From RGIG9041 sp045657265 (lineage in GTDB: Bacteria; Bacillota; Clostridia; Oscillospirales; QAKW01): 55,612 nt of DNA. The notes beneath the pieces are model-generated. The model ran no database searches. It saw only the letters and a program-made list of their open reading frames with translations, and was not told the origin of the DNA. Where the stretch lies: contig JAZOSU010000005.1 in NCBI GenBank assembly GCA_045657265.1, positions 1 through 55,612 of the forward strand. Direction: 5' to 3'. Within the stretch, counting starts at the first letter, position 1. Each line of letters opens with the position of its first letter. Positions 32,705 through 40,679 of the stretch are shown here, piece by piece. Both the position numbers and the translations under genes were made by a program.

Positions 32705-33389
32705 CTAAATCTAATATTGCTTTTTTATCAGGCTCAGGTATAGAAGAAAACGGAAATGCTATATTCATATCATCATATTTCACCTGACAAATTTTTTTAA
32801 AAGGAAGCAGTTCAGTTTTGTCAATACATTTGTGAGTTCTGATGATTTCTTTTAATTTGCTGATGTTTTCTATGTTGTCGTTTAAGGTTGGTATTATAAC
32901 CTGTCTGAGCGTTGTCAGAATGTTGTTTTCATTAAGATATCCAAGAAATTCAAGAGGCTTATCTATACTGCAACCAACGTGTTTTCTGTACATTTCATCA
33001 GTTGTATATTTCATATCGAGTAACACTCTGTCTGTAACGGTCAGCAATTTTTTAACACTGTTATTTAATATACTGCCTGATGTATCAAGACAGGTGTTTA
33101 TGTTTTGCTTTTTGCAAAGAGCAAAAAGTTCATAGCAAAACTCAGACTGTAAAAGCGGTTCTCCGCCTGAGACTGTAATACCGCCGTCTTTTCCGAAATA
33201 TTCCTTAAAACGAACAACTTTGTTTACTATTTCCTCGGCAGTATATTCGTATCCTGCACTGATTTTCCAAGTGTCAGGATTGTGACAGCATCCGCAACGA
33301 AGGTTACAACCTTGCATAAAAACTACGTATCTGACTCCCGGTCCGTCAACTGTTCCAAGACTCTGAAACGAGTGTATTTTGCCTGTCAT
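32685..33389 (-). CDS. pflA: pyruvate formate-lyase-activating enzyme
   Basis: A 234-residue radical SAM protein with C28-NLR-C32-GC-C35 (GCNLRCGCCHNPDTW), which holds the [4Fe-4S] cluster, and with GGITVSGGEPLLQ and LLDMKYTTDEMYRKHVG, typical of glycyl-radical activases. It uses S-adenosylmethionine to make the glycyl radical on PflB. Its ATG overlaps the PflB stop codon as ATGA, so the two are translated together, under the ZTP riboswitch. Length is normal for PflA. Confidence 0.94.
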   Translation of the reverse strand: MTGKIHSFQSLGTVDGPGVRYVVFMQGCNLRCGCCHNPDTWKISAGYEYTAEEIVNKVVRFKEYFGKDGGITVSGGEPLLQSEFCYELFALCKKQNINTCLDTSGSILNNSVKKLLTVTDRVLLDMKYTTDEMYRKHVGCSIDKPLEFLGYLNENNILTTLRQVIIPTLNDNIENISKLKEIIRTHKCIDKTELLPFKKICQVKYDDMNIAFPFSSIPEPDKKAILDLECYLSK

Positions 33390-35617
33390 ATGCTCTCGTG
33401 GAATGTACGGCTTATAACTTCTCTTTGTTGTTCTCTGGAAAGTTTAGCGAAGTTAACTGCATAGCCTGATACACGTATTGTAAGATTAGGATATTCTTCG
33501 GGGTTTTCATAGGCTTTCATAAGCAGTTCACGGTTCATTACGTTTACGTTGATGTGATGAGCTTTTTTAGCAAAATAACCGTCAAGAATATTAACAAGGT
33601 TTACTATCTGTTCCTCTTTGGTTTTACCAAGAGCGTCGGGAGTTATTGAAAATGTATTTGAAATACCGTCTTGGCAGTCGTCATAACTTAATTTTGCAAC
33701 AGAGTTAAGAGATGCAAGAGCGCCGTTCTGTTCGCGGTTGTGCATTGGGTTTGCGCCTGGAGCAAAAGGCTCTGATGCTTTTCTGCCGTCGGGAGTTTCA
33801 CCTGTGTTTTTACCGTACATAACGTTTGATGTTATAGTAAGAACAGACAGTGTATGAATAGCATTTCTATAGGTAGGAGTTTTGCGAAGCTCTGTGATAA
33901 CTTTGTGAGTCATATTTTTAGCAATTATATCAACTCTGTCATCATCATTACCGAATTTTGGAAAATCACCTACAGTTTCAAAAGACTTGATGTATCCGCT
34001 CTCGTCTTTTATAGGTTTAACGTTTGCATATTTGATGGCGCTGAGTGAATCGGCAACAACAGAAAGACCTGCAATACCGAAAGCCATAAATCTTTCTACG
34101 TGTGAATCGTGAAGAGCCATCTGTGTTTTTTCATATGCGTATTTGTCGTGCATATAATGGATAACGTTCATTGTATTTACGTAAAGACGGCTGAGCCATT
34201 CTATATATATTTCAAATCTTGTTATAACTTCGTCAAAATAAAGCTTCTCAGAATCCATTACAGGCATCTGAGGACCTATGTGCATACCGCTTGTAACGTC
34301 GTAACCGCCGTTTATTGCAATAAGCATAAGCTTTGCAAGATTACAGCGAGCGCCGAAAAATTGCATCTGTTTGCCTATTTTCATAGCAGACACGCAACAA
34401 GCAATCGCATAGTCGTCTCCATATAAAGGACGCATAACGTCGTCGTTTTCATATTGTATAGAATCAGTGTCTGCAGAAACTTTCGCACAGAATTTTTTAA
34501 ATGCGTTAGGAAGAGAAATCGACCACAGTATCGTAAGATTAGGTTCGGGTGATGAACCGAGAGTGTAAAGGGTTGCTAACATACGGAAACAGTTCTTTGT
34601 AACAAGAGTTCTTCCGTCTTCACCCATACCGCCTACGGCTTCTGTAATCCACATAGGATCTCCGCCGAAAAGTTCATTGTATTCAGGGGTGCGAAGATGT
34701 CTCGCAATACGGAGTTTGATAACAAAATCATCCATTATTTCCTGAGCATCCTGCTCTGTGAGTACACCATTTTTTAAATCGCGCTCAAAGTATATATCAA
34801 AGAATGTGCTGACTCTGCCAAGAGACATAGCGGCACCGTTTTGTTCTTTTATAGCACCAAGATATGCAAAATAAGTCCACTGAACAGCTTCTTTTGCATT
34901 TTTAGCAGGCTCACTTATATCAAAACCGTACATAGCAGCCATTTCTTTAAGATATCCTAAAAAAGTAATTTGTTGATGGAGTTCTTCTTCTTTGCGGACT
35001 CTTTCGGCATCAAAAATGCCATTTGCAAGATCGGCTTTGTCTTTCTTTTTGAATTCAATAAGCTTGTCTATACCGTAAAGAGCAACTCTTCTGTAATCAC
35101 CGATTATTCTGCCGCGTCCGTAAGCATCAGGAAGACCTGTAATTACGTGGCATTTTCTTGCCAGTCTCATTTCATCTGTGTATGCTCTGAAAACGCCGTC
35201 ATTGTGAGTTGTGCGGAATTTAAATTCTTGTTGAACTTTATCACTTAATTTATAACCGTATGATTCACAAGCTTGTTTTGCCATTCGCATTCCGCCAAAT
35301 GGATTAACACCGCGTTTGAGTGGCGAATCTGTCTGCATACCAACGATTATTTCATTGTCTTTGTCAATATATCCCGGAGCGTAAGCAGTAAGGGAAGTTA
35401 CAGTATCAACATCAATGTCAAGAACTCCTCCGTTTGCACGTTCTTTAGCAAAAAGTTTCTGTACTTTTGCCATAATATTTTTTGTACGCTCGGTAGCCTC
35501 TGAAAGAAAACTTTCATCCCCTGTATATTCTGTATAATTTGTTTGGATAAAATCTCGGACGTTTATTTCTTCATTCCATTTGCCTACTTTAAATCCATTC
35601 CAATTATTGTGTTGCAT
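33386..35617 (-). CDS. pflB: formate C-acetyltransferase (pyruvate formate-lyase)
   Basis: A 743-residue glycyl-radical enzyme that splits pyruvate with CoA into acetyl-CoA and formate, the main anaerobic pyruvate exit. The active-site cysteine pair is in AIACCVSAMKIGKQMQFFGA, and the radical glycine is in TIRVSGYAVNF near the C-terminus. TGETPDGRKASEPFAPGANP is typical of PflB rather than of other glycyl-radical enzymes. I start at the ATG at 35617, behind AAGGAGA; a longer frame upstream runs through the riboswitch and is not real. It is followed by its activase. Confidence 0.95.
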   Translation of the reverse strand: MQHNNWNGFKVGKWNEEINVRDFIQTNYTEYTGDESFLSEATERTKNIMAKVQKLFAKERANGGVLDIDVDTVTSLTAYAPGYIDKDNEIIVGMQTDSPLKRGVNPFGGMRMAKQACESYGYKLSDKVQQEFKFRTTHNDGVFRAYTDEMRLARKCHVITGLPDAYGRGRIIGDYRRVALYGIDKLIEFKKKDKADLANGIFDAERVRKEEELHQQITFLGYLKEMAAMYGFDISEPAKNAKEAVQWTYFAYLGAIKEQNGAAMSLGRVSTFFDIYFERDLKNGVLTEQDAQEIMDDFVIKLRIARHLRTPEYNELFGGDPMWITEAVGGMGEDGRTLVTKNCFRMLATLYTLGSSPEPNLTILWSISLPNAFKKFCAKVSADTDSIQYENDDVMRPLYGDDYAIACCVSAMKIGKQMQFFGARCNLAKLMLIAINGGYDVTSGMHIGPQMPVMDSEKLYFDEVITRFEIYIEWLSRLYVNTMNVIHYMHDKYAYEKTQMALHDSHVERFMAFGIAGLSVVADSLSAIKYANVKPIKDESGYIKSFETVGDFPKFGNDDDRVDIIAKNMTHKVITELRKTPTYRNAIHTLSVLTITSNVMYGKNTGETPDGRKASEPFAPGANPMHNREQNGALASLNSVAKLSYDDCQDGISNTFSITPDALGKTKEEQIVNLVNILDGYFAKKAHHINVNVMNRELLMKAYENPEEYPNLTIRVSGYAVNFAKLSREQQREVISRTFHESI

Positions 35618-35640
35618 AATAATTGATCTCCTTTCAGATA

Positions 35641-35676
35641 ATAAAAAAAGCAACTCAGCGAAGCACTGAATTGCCC
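35641..35676 (-). terminator. terminator of the ZTP riboswitch expression platform
   Basis: On the minus strand GCAATTCAGTG and the G-T-containing partner CGCTGAGTTGC form a stem around a TTCG-like loop, then TTTTTTTATTAT. It overlaps the last bases of the aptamer, as required for a switch. Confidence 0.85.
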
Positions 35677-35743
35677 AGACGGTCGGCATAGAAAATTTAC
35701 ATTCCCTTGCGGTACTCCGCAAAATCCGTCAGTCATGTAAACT
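35671..35743 (-). promoter_or_regulatory. ZTP (pfl) riboswitch aptamer
   Basis: On the minus strand the leader reads ACATGACTGACGGA, a GCGG/CCGC hairpin, AGGGAATGTAA and GCCGACCGTCTGGGCAA. The first helix (ACTGACGG with CCGTCTGG) forms a pseudoknot-containing fold, and the GGG and CCGNCUGGGC segments are the conserved core of the pfl motif, which binds ZMP/ZTP. This signals shortage of 10-formyl-THF; pyruvate formate-lyase supplies formate to that pathway. A promoter lies upstream, a terminator downstream. Confidence 0.9.
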
Positions 35744-35753
35744 TTGTATTTAT

Positions 35754-35782
35754 ATTATATCTCAAACAAATAAATTTGTCAA
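35754..35782 (-). promoter_or_regulatory. promoter of the ZTP riboswitch-pflBA transcript
   Basis: On the minus strand TTGACA (35777-35782) and TATAAT (35754-35759) are exactly 17 bp apart: a perfect consensus promoter. Confidence 0.9.
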
Positions 35783-35842
35783 TTGTATGTTTACATAAAA
35801 ATTGTTTTTTGGCAAAAACTATCATCGAAAGGAGAGGATTAT

Positions 35843-36277
35843 ATGATAAATCCCGATACTATAAGATTACTTCGTGAATGCGATGCGGGAGTTAAAATGG
35901 GAGTTTCCTCAATAGATGACGTTCTTAAATATGTCAGCTCGGATAATCTTCGAAAACTGCTGTCAGACAGTAAAGCGGAGCATAAAGATCTGGAAATACA
36001 AATTGAATCTTTGCTTGAAAAATACAAAGATGACGGTAAAAATCCCGACCCTGTTGCTAAAGGTATGTCATGGCTTAAAACAAATGTAAAGCTCGTTTTT
36101 AACGAATCGGATAAAACAATTGCCGAGCTTATGACTGATGGTTGTGATATGGGCGTAAAATCTCTTTCCAGATACCTTAATCAGTATGCTGCGGCAGATG
36201 AAAAATCAAAGGATATTGCTAAAAAACTTATCGCAATGGAATCAAAACTGTCAGAAGATATGAGAGGATATTTGTAA
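35843..36277 (+). CDS. ferritin-like helical protein of unknown function
   Basis: A 144-residue, almost fully helical protein: DTIRLLRECDAGVKMGVSSI, then DNLRKLLSDSKAEHKDLEIQ, then KGMSWLKTNVKLVFNESDKT and IAELMTDGCDMGVKSLSRYL. Four long helices with regularly placed acidic and histidine residues resemble the ferritin-like/DUF2383 group, but I cannot see a complete metal site. AAAGGAGAGG precedes the ATG at 35843. It has its own terminator and is divergent from pflBA. Similar small proteins of Clostridia are annotated only as hypothetical. Confidence 0.65.
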   Translation: MINPDTIRLLRECDAGVKMGVSSIDDVLKYVSSDNLRKLLSDSKAEHKDLEIQIESLLEKYKDDGKNPDPVAKGMSWLKTNVKLVFNESDKTIAELMTDGCDMGVKSLSRYLNQYAAADEKSKDIAKKLIAMESKLSEDMRGYL

Positions 36278-36302
36278 AAGGCTCTTTTGAGCCTTTTTTT
36301 AA
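36276..36302 (+). terminator. intrinsic terminator
   Basis: AAAAGGCTC-tttt-GAGCCTTTT followed by a T run, overlapping the stop codon of the helical protein gene. Confidence 0.85.
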
Positions 36303-36312
36303 TATCATAATG

Positions 36313-36340
36313 TTGACTTTTTAGATATGAGGTATATAAT
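36313..36340 (+). promoter_or_regulatory. promoter of the PHP-domain gene
   Basis: TTGACT at 36313-36318 and TATAAT at 36335-36340 with a 16-bp spacer; the ribosome binding site AAGGAGAA and the ATG follow at 36364-36380. Confidence 0.7.
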
Positions 36341-36377
36341 ATAATTATATCATTGGGTATATAAGGAGAACTTTAAT

Positions 36378-37787
36378 ATGAGAGATAAACATAAGAAGTA
36401 TATATGTTATCCATCGGTTGTTTGTGTTGGAAAAGAAACAGAAATAACTATTTTTCCAAGAGATATCAGTCGCAGATTCTTGGATGATTATGAATATAAG
36501 ATAGGTGCGTTCGGTCTTAGAGATACTTTACTTGATTATCATCAGGAACCCGAATACACTATTGATAGCAAAGTTGCAGACGGATGTATTAAGTTTACAT
36601 ATACTTTTGAAAAAGAACAGGAATATTCAGTAAGATTTAAAGATAAAAGCGGTAACAGAGTGAAAATTCCGGTATATGCCGTGAACTCAGATCTTTATGA
36701 ACTCCGTCCTCTTAAAGGCGATTTACACACTCATTCATATTATTCAGACGCTCAGGACGGTACAGCCATGGTTCCTGCAAACTATAGAGAAGAGGGTTTT
36801 GACTTTTTTGCTCTTACAGATCATAACCGTATGTTCCCGTCAAGCTTTCTTCCGAAACTTTATGAAAACGTTCCGCTTGGAATTGAAATGTTAGAGGGTG
36901 AAGAGATTCATACACCGGGTTCACCTCTACATATTGTACATATCGGCGGCAGTTATAGCGTTTGCGAAAAATATATAAAGAACCCCGAGCAGTTTAAAGC
37001 AGAAGTTGAAGAAATTGAAAAAACCATTCCCAATGTAAAGGAAGAACTCAGATATGTTCTTGCATCTGCTATGTGGGCATGCAGAGAAATTAAAAAAGCA
37101 GGGGGTATTTCAATTTTTGCCCATCCTTTCTGGAAATGTAATTTATATAACGTTTCTGCAGAATTTTGCGATTTACTTTTTGATGCAAAGATTTTCGATG
37201 TGTTTGAACTTTTCAATGGAAGTAATACTCAGCGTGACAATCTTCAGCTTAGCCTCTGGCTTGAACAGATACAAAAAGGAAATAATATTCCGATTGTAGC
37301 TAGCTCGGATTCTCATAATCACGATTATTTGAAAAGTGGTTTTGCAAGAAGCTTCACAGTTGTGTTTGCAAAAGAAAATACACAAAAAGCAATTATGGAA
37401 GCTATTAAAAACTCAATGAGTGTCGCTGCTGAAATTTCAATCGAATCTATTGAAGACATAAGATTTTTCAGCAGTCAGTTCAGACTTGTTGCTTTTGCAA
37501 AATTTTTATGGGACAATTACTTTGATGAAACCTACAACCTTTGCGTAGGTGAAGGAATTCTTATGAGACGGTATGCCCAGGGAGAAAATGTAGAAAACAT
37601 TCTTTCTGCTTTGGCAGATACGACAAACAATTTCTATAACCAATTTTATGGAAAAGCAGCCGCTCCAAAACTTCCGGAAAGATGCATAAAATATCTTAAT
37701 GATTTAAGAACAGCACAAAGAGAAAGCGGCCTTATTACGAAAGGTAGTAAGCTTTATATATGTGGTAATAACTATAACAGAGAATAA
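36378..37787 (+). CDS. PHP-domain metal-dependent hydrolase (CehA/McbA type)
   Basis: A 469-residue protein. After an N-terminal beta-rich region of about 110 residues (VCVGKETEITIFPRDISRRF), the PHP domain begins with PLKGDLHTHSYYSDAQDGTA, then GFDFFALTDHNRMFPSSF, EGEEIHT, AGGISIFAHPFWKCN and IVASSDSHNH. The histidines and aspartates of these five blocks bind the two or three metal ions. The DLHTHS...D spacing fits the CehA-like phosphoesterase or carbamate-hydrolase group rather than DNA polymerase PHP. Substrate unknown. Complete, with promoter; an IS30 remnant follows its stop codon. Confidence 0.82.
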   Translation: MRDKHKKYICYPSVVCVGKETEITIFPRDISRRFLDDYEYKIGAFGLRDTLLDYHQEPEYTIDSKVADGCIKFTYTFEKEQEYSVRFKDKSGNRVKIPVYAVNSDLYELRPLKGDLHTHSYYSDAQDGTAMVPANYREEGFDFFALTDHNRMFPSSFLPKLYENVPLGIEMLEGEEIHTPGSPLHIVHIGGSYSVCEKYIKNPEQFKAEVEEIEKTIPNVKEELRYVLASAMWACREIKKAGGISIFAHPFWKCNLYNVSAEFCDLLFDAKIFDVFELFNGSNTQRDNLQLSLWLEQIQKGNNIPIVASSDSHNHDYLKSGFARSFTVVFAKENTQKAIMEAIKNSMSVAAEISIESIEDIRFFSSQFRLVAFAKFLWDNYFDETYNLCVGEGILMRRYAQGENVENILSALADTTNNFYNQFYGKAAAPKLPERCIKYLNDLRTAQRESGLITKGSKLYICGNNYNRE

Positions 37788-37804
37788 GTAGTATTGATGA
37801 ATTA

Positions 37805-38548
37805 TCAAACTAAGTGCAACACTTAGACAAAGAAAATTCAAATAAATCAACTGTTTTTTTGAAACCTAAAACTTTTTTGGACCTAGCGTTAATTAACGCT
37901 GGGTTCTTTTTTAATGTAGTAGGACTAACACGAGACAAGTTTCTACCCTTAGGGTAGAATTTACGAAGCAAACCATTGAGATTTTCATTAGTTCCTTTCT
38001 GCCAAGCACAATATGGGTTTGCAAAATAAACACTACAATTCAACTGCTCTTCGATGGTTTGCCAATTGGCAAACTCGGTTCCACGATCACAAGATATTGT
38101 TTTAACTGCACCATCGGGAAGTTTAGATAAAGCTGCAACAATTGCTTTTTCCATTGTATCGGCATTTCTATTCAGCGTCTTAACAGCTATGTAATATCTT
38201 GTCTGTCTTTCAGCTAATGTGTCAAAACATACCTCTATGATAATACGAACGTCTAAGCAAGTATTTCTTTTGTGCTGTATACGGATAATATGTTGGTATG
38301 TCGTACATATGCGTATGATTCCTTTTTAGTTCGCGTGATACTGTACTGACATTTCTTCATATTAACTTTGCAATTTTTCGATAACTGTATCCTTTTAGAT
38401 AATATTCCCGTAGACAACAGCGTTCTTCCATAGTAAGATGGGTGTAGTTCATACAATTCTCTCCTTTGTAGTTTGGTGTGTGGTAACTCTATTCTACCAG
38501 AGATTTGTATGAACTTCCATTTTTATTAAATTGTTGCACTTGATAGTA
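37805..38548 (-). mobile_element. degenerate IS30-family insertion sequence
   Basis: A segment of about 740 bp with inverted ends AAGTGCAACA (37812-37821) and TGTTGCACTT (38532-38541) that contains a broken IS30 transposase. A full IS30 element is about 1-1.2 kb, so inner sequence is missing. Exact ends and target duplications are not clear. Confidence 0.8.
37810..38452 (-). pseudogene. IS30-family transposase, broken
   Basis: From the ATG at 38452 the frame reads MNYTHLTMEERCCLREYYLK, then GYSYRKIAKLI, then TGA where IS30 has a glycine, then RNVSTVSRELKRN. This is the N-terminal helix-turn-helix with one stop codon. The frame ends at RRSYYHRGMF. The catalytic part is found again in another frame from about 38230 to 37810: FDTLAERQTRYYIAVKTLNR, ISCDRGTEFANW and NPYCAWQKGTNENLNGLLRK with FYPKG. 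The middle section with the first catalytic aspartate is lost. One nonsense change, one frameshift and a deletion make it inactive. Confidence 0.85.
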
Positions 38549-38566
38549 TAACTCACCGTTTATCAA

Positions 38567-38594
38567 AAAAAGGGAAAACACATGGTTTTCCCTT
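38567..38594 (-). terminator. intrinsic terminator after the beta-helix gene
   Basis: AAAGGGAAAACA-catg-GTTTTCCCTTT stem, with TTTTTTT on the minus strand. Confidence 0.8.
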
Positions 38595-38599
38595 TGGTT

Positions 38600-40330
38600 T
38601 TAGAATTTAATGTTATTCGAATTTATTGAATTTGCACCGATAGTTACAAGTTTACAATTGGTTATAATGTTATTAGTTATGATATTGTAATCCGATGTAC
38701 CTGTTTCACGGATGGCGTATCTTGATGGTGATTTCGGCATCGTGATTCTGCAATTTGTAATTATACAACCTGTTGCATCGGCAATCTGTATTGCATTTGT
38801 TCCGAGATCTGCCTGTGTGTTTATCTCAAGTCCGTCAATGGTAGCTCCTGATTTTAAACCTTGGATTATTCTGTTGACTTTTCCGCCTCTTATGGTTTCA
38901 GCACCGGCAATACTTGCATACCCCTTTATTTCTGTTTGCTCAACATTTGCGTTGATAACTGTTTGTACACCTTGAATTGCTTTTTTGTTAAGACAGTTTT
39001 TGATAGTGATGTCTGATACTTCACTGTCACCGCTTTTGGCATACTGTAAAATAGCTGCAGTGGTGTTATCTTGGAGGCCTACACTGTCAATAGTTATATT
39101 TCTTAATTTAACGTTTTTTGAAGCGTTGTATATTGCATTTGTCTTAGCGTTTTTTATTATTCCGTTTGAAATAATGACGTTATTTGTTGATGGCTTTGAC
39201 AATTTTATTGCGGTTTCGTTAGAATTTTCGATGACAAAGTTGTCAATAAGAAGTTGATTTACTTTACCGCCACTTTCTGAAATAGCAGAATTAACATTGG
39301 TAATAACATTATCTGTAATAGAAATGTTGCTTTTTTCTCCGTTACCACCAATGTGTACACCTATTCGGCAATCCGAAATAGTATTGCCATCAACAACAAT
39401 ATTATCGATTTTTCCTTTGGGAGCACCGATGTTGATAGCATAGCCGTAAATGTCGGTTATTGTGTTATTGGATATAATAATGTTGCTTATGGGATCAAAA
39501 AGAGATTCAATTGCTATACCAAAATTGGTTTTGCTGTCGTCGTTAACAGTTTTGTTTACAGTGTTGTTTACAATACGTATGTTTTTGCAACCGTCTCCTG
39601 CGGAAATTGCACCACCTGCAGAACCTGCACCGGGAGAACCTTCTACGATGTTATCTGTGATAATAGAATCGATACAGTAAACCATATCAATAGCTTCGTC
39701 ACCAACATTGTATATTCCGCAATCTCTTACAGTTGCTCTTATGCAGTGCTGAATATCAAAACCGTGAGTTTCTTCCTTTGTACCGTTGTTTTCAACTGTC
39801 CATGCGTGTTTTAAAGGATTGGTATCTTCGACAGCCATATCAGAAATGGTTACGTCGTGTATGTATTCACTGATATCAGAGGGGGTGGCATTGGGCATAA
39901 CTCTTATTGCAACCCATGCACCGTTTGGTTGCCACTGGTCAAGATATCTTATAACAGACTGACCGGATGATTCACCTTGAATATTAAGACCGCCTGCACC
40001 AAGCGGAAGTTTTATATATATGCCGCCGCTTGCCAGACCATATATACCCTTGGGGAAATAAACAGTGGCAGGAAGATTGTCAATGGCATACTCGAAAGCT
40101 GCAATTATAGCTGCTTTGTCGTCTGTCTGACCATCGCCTACGGCACCGAAATCCTTTACGTTTACTCTTATGTAATCTGATTGAGCAGGAGGATTGGAAT
40201 TTGTATTTGTTACCTTGAATTCTTCGTTGGAATCTGCCAAAATAGTCGTATTTTCCGGGACAGATAAAGTATGTACAATGATTCCGCAAAGCAGACAAAA
40301 AGATAATAATACACATATAAATCTTTTCAT
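38600..40330 (-). CDS. secreted right-handed beta-helix protein (pectate lyase-like fold)
   Basis: A 576-residue protein with a signal peptide (MKRFICVLLSFCLLCGIIVH). At about 54 begins the typical VNVKDFGAVGDGQTDDKAAI, with YFPKGIYGL shortly after, as in phage tail spikes, glycosyl hydrolase 28 and pectate lyase 3 families. The rest consists of about 15-20 short beta-helix turns (ISNNTITDIYGYAINIG, ISDCRIGVHIGGNG, ITNVNSAISESGG). It is probably a carbohydrate-binding or carbohydrate-cleaving surface or secreted protein; catalytic residues cannot be placed by eye. AAGGAGAT precedes the ATG. Single gene with its own terminator. Confidence 0.8.
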   Translation of the reverse strand: MKRFICVLLSFCLLCGIIVHTLSVPENTTILADSNEEFKVTNTNSNPPAQSDYIRVNVKDFGAVGDGQTDDKAAIIAAFEYAIDNLPATVYFPKGIYGLASGGIYIKLPLGAGGLNIQGESSGQSVIRYLDQWQPNGAWVAIRVMPNATPSDISEYIHDVTISDMAVEDTNPLKHAWTVENNGTKEETHGFDIQHCIRATVRDCGIYNVGDEAIDMVYCIDSIITDNIVEGSPGAGSAGGAISAGDGCKNIRIVNNTVNKTVNDDSKTNFGIAIESLFDPISNIIISNNTITDIYGYAINIGAPKGKIDNIVVDGNTISDCRIGVHIGGNGEKSNISITDNVITNVNSAISESGGKVNQLLIDNFVIENSNETAIKLSKPSTNNVIISNGIIKNAKTNAIYNASKNVKLRNITIDSVGLQDNTTAAILQYAKSGDSEVSDITIKNCLNKKAIQGVQTVINANVEQTEIKGYASIAGAETIRGGKVNRIIQGLKSGATIDGLEINTQADLGTNAIQIADATGCIITNCRITMPKSPSRYAIRETGTSDYNIITNNIITNCKLVTIGANSINSNNIKF

Positions 40331-40432
40331 AATAAATCTCCTTTAGTGAATTATTTTAATATTATAATATATTTTATTTAATAAGTCAAGTGAATAAATA
40401 GTAACAGAGAATTTTGGTTGTGACTTGTAGAA

Positions 40433-40573
40433 TTAAAATCCGCTGTGTATAGGACCGTACATAGCAGCAAGAAGAATAAAACCAATAAGTAAAAACATTA
40501 TTATGCAACGGAAGAATATGTTTTGTTTAACGATAAGAGAAAACTCTAAAATAACATTTATTAGTAAAATAAT
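40433..40573 (-). pseudogene. C-terminal remnant of a membrane protein
   Basis: A 46-codon frame without start codon (closed upstream by a TGA) reads NIFFRCIIMFLLIGFILLAA followed by MYGPIHSGF and a stop. The hydrophobic helix followed by YGP near the C-terminus resembles the ends of MBOAT-type O-acyltransferases. It has no ribosome binding site and probably is decayed DNA. The surrounding 300 bp hold no other gene. Confidence 0.25.
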
Positions 40574-40618
40574 TCACTGAACAATAGAGATATCTGTTTC
40601 TATAAATAAACAAAATCA

Positions 40619-40647
40619 TTTACTTAAATAAATTTTTGTGATATACT
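40619..40647 (+). promoter_or_regulatory. promoter of uvrBA
   Basis: TTTACT at 40619-40624 and TATACT at 40642-40647 with a 17-bp spacer. I looked for a LexA box of the Gram-positive type (CGAAC-N4-GTTCG) and saw none. Confidence 0.55.
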
Positions 40648-40679
40648 ATATTTGTGAGAATTTGTGTTATGAGGTAAAA

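Noticed and set aside
37810..38154. Separate small transposase gene
   Set aside because: The frame is only the catalytic end of a broken IS30 transposase whose N-terminal part lies in another frame upstream.
40590..40679. LexA (SOS) box in front of uvrBA
   Set aside because: I looked for the Gram-positive box CGAAC-N4-GTTCG and found no acceptable match.
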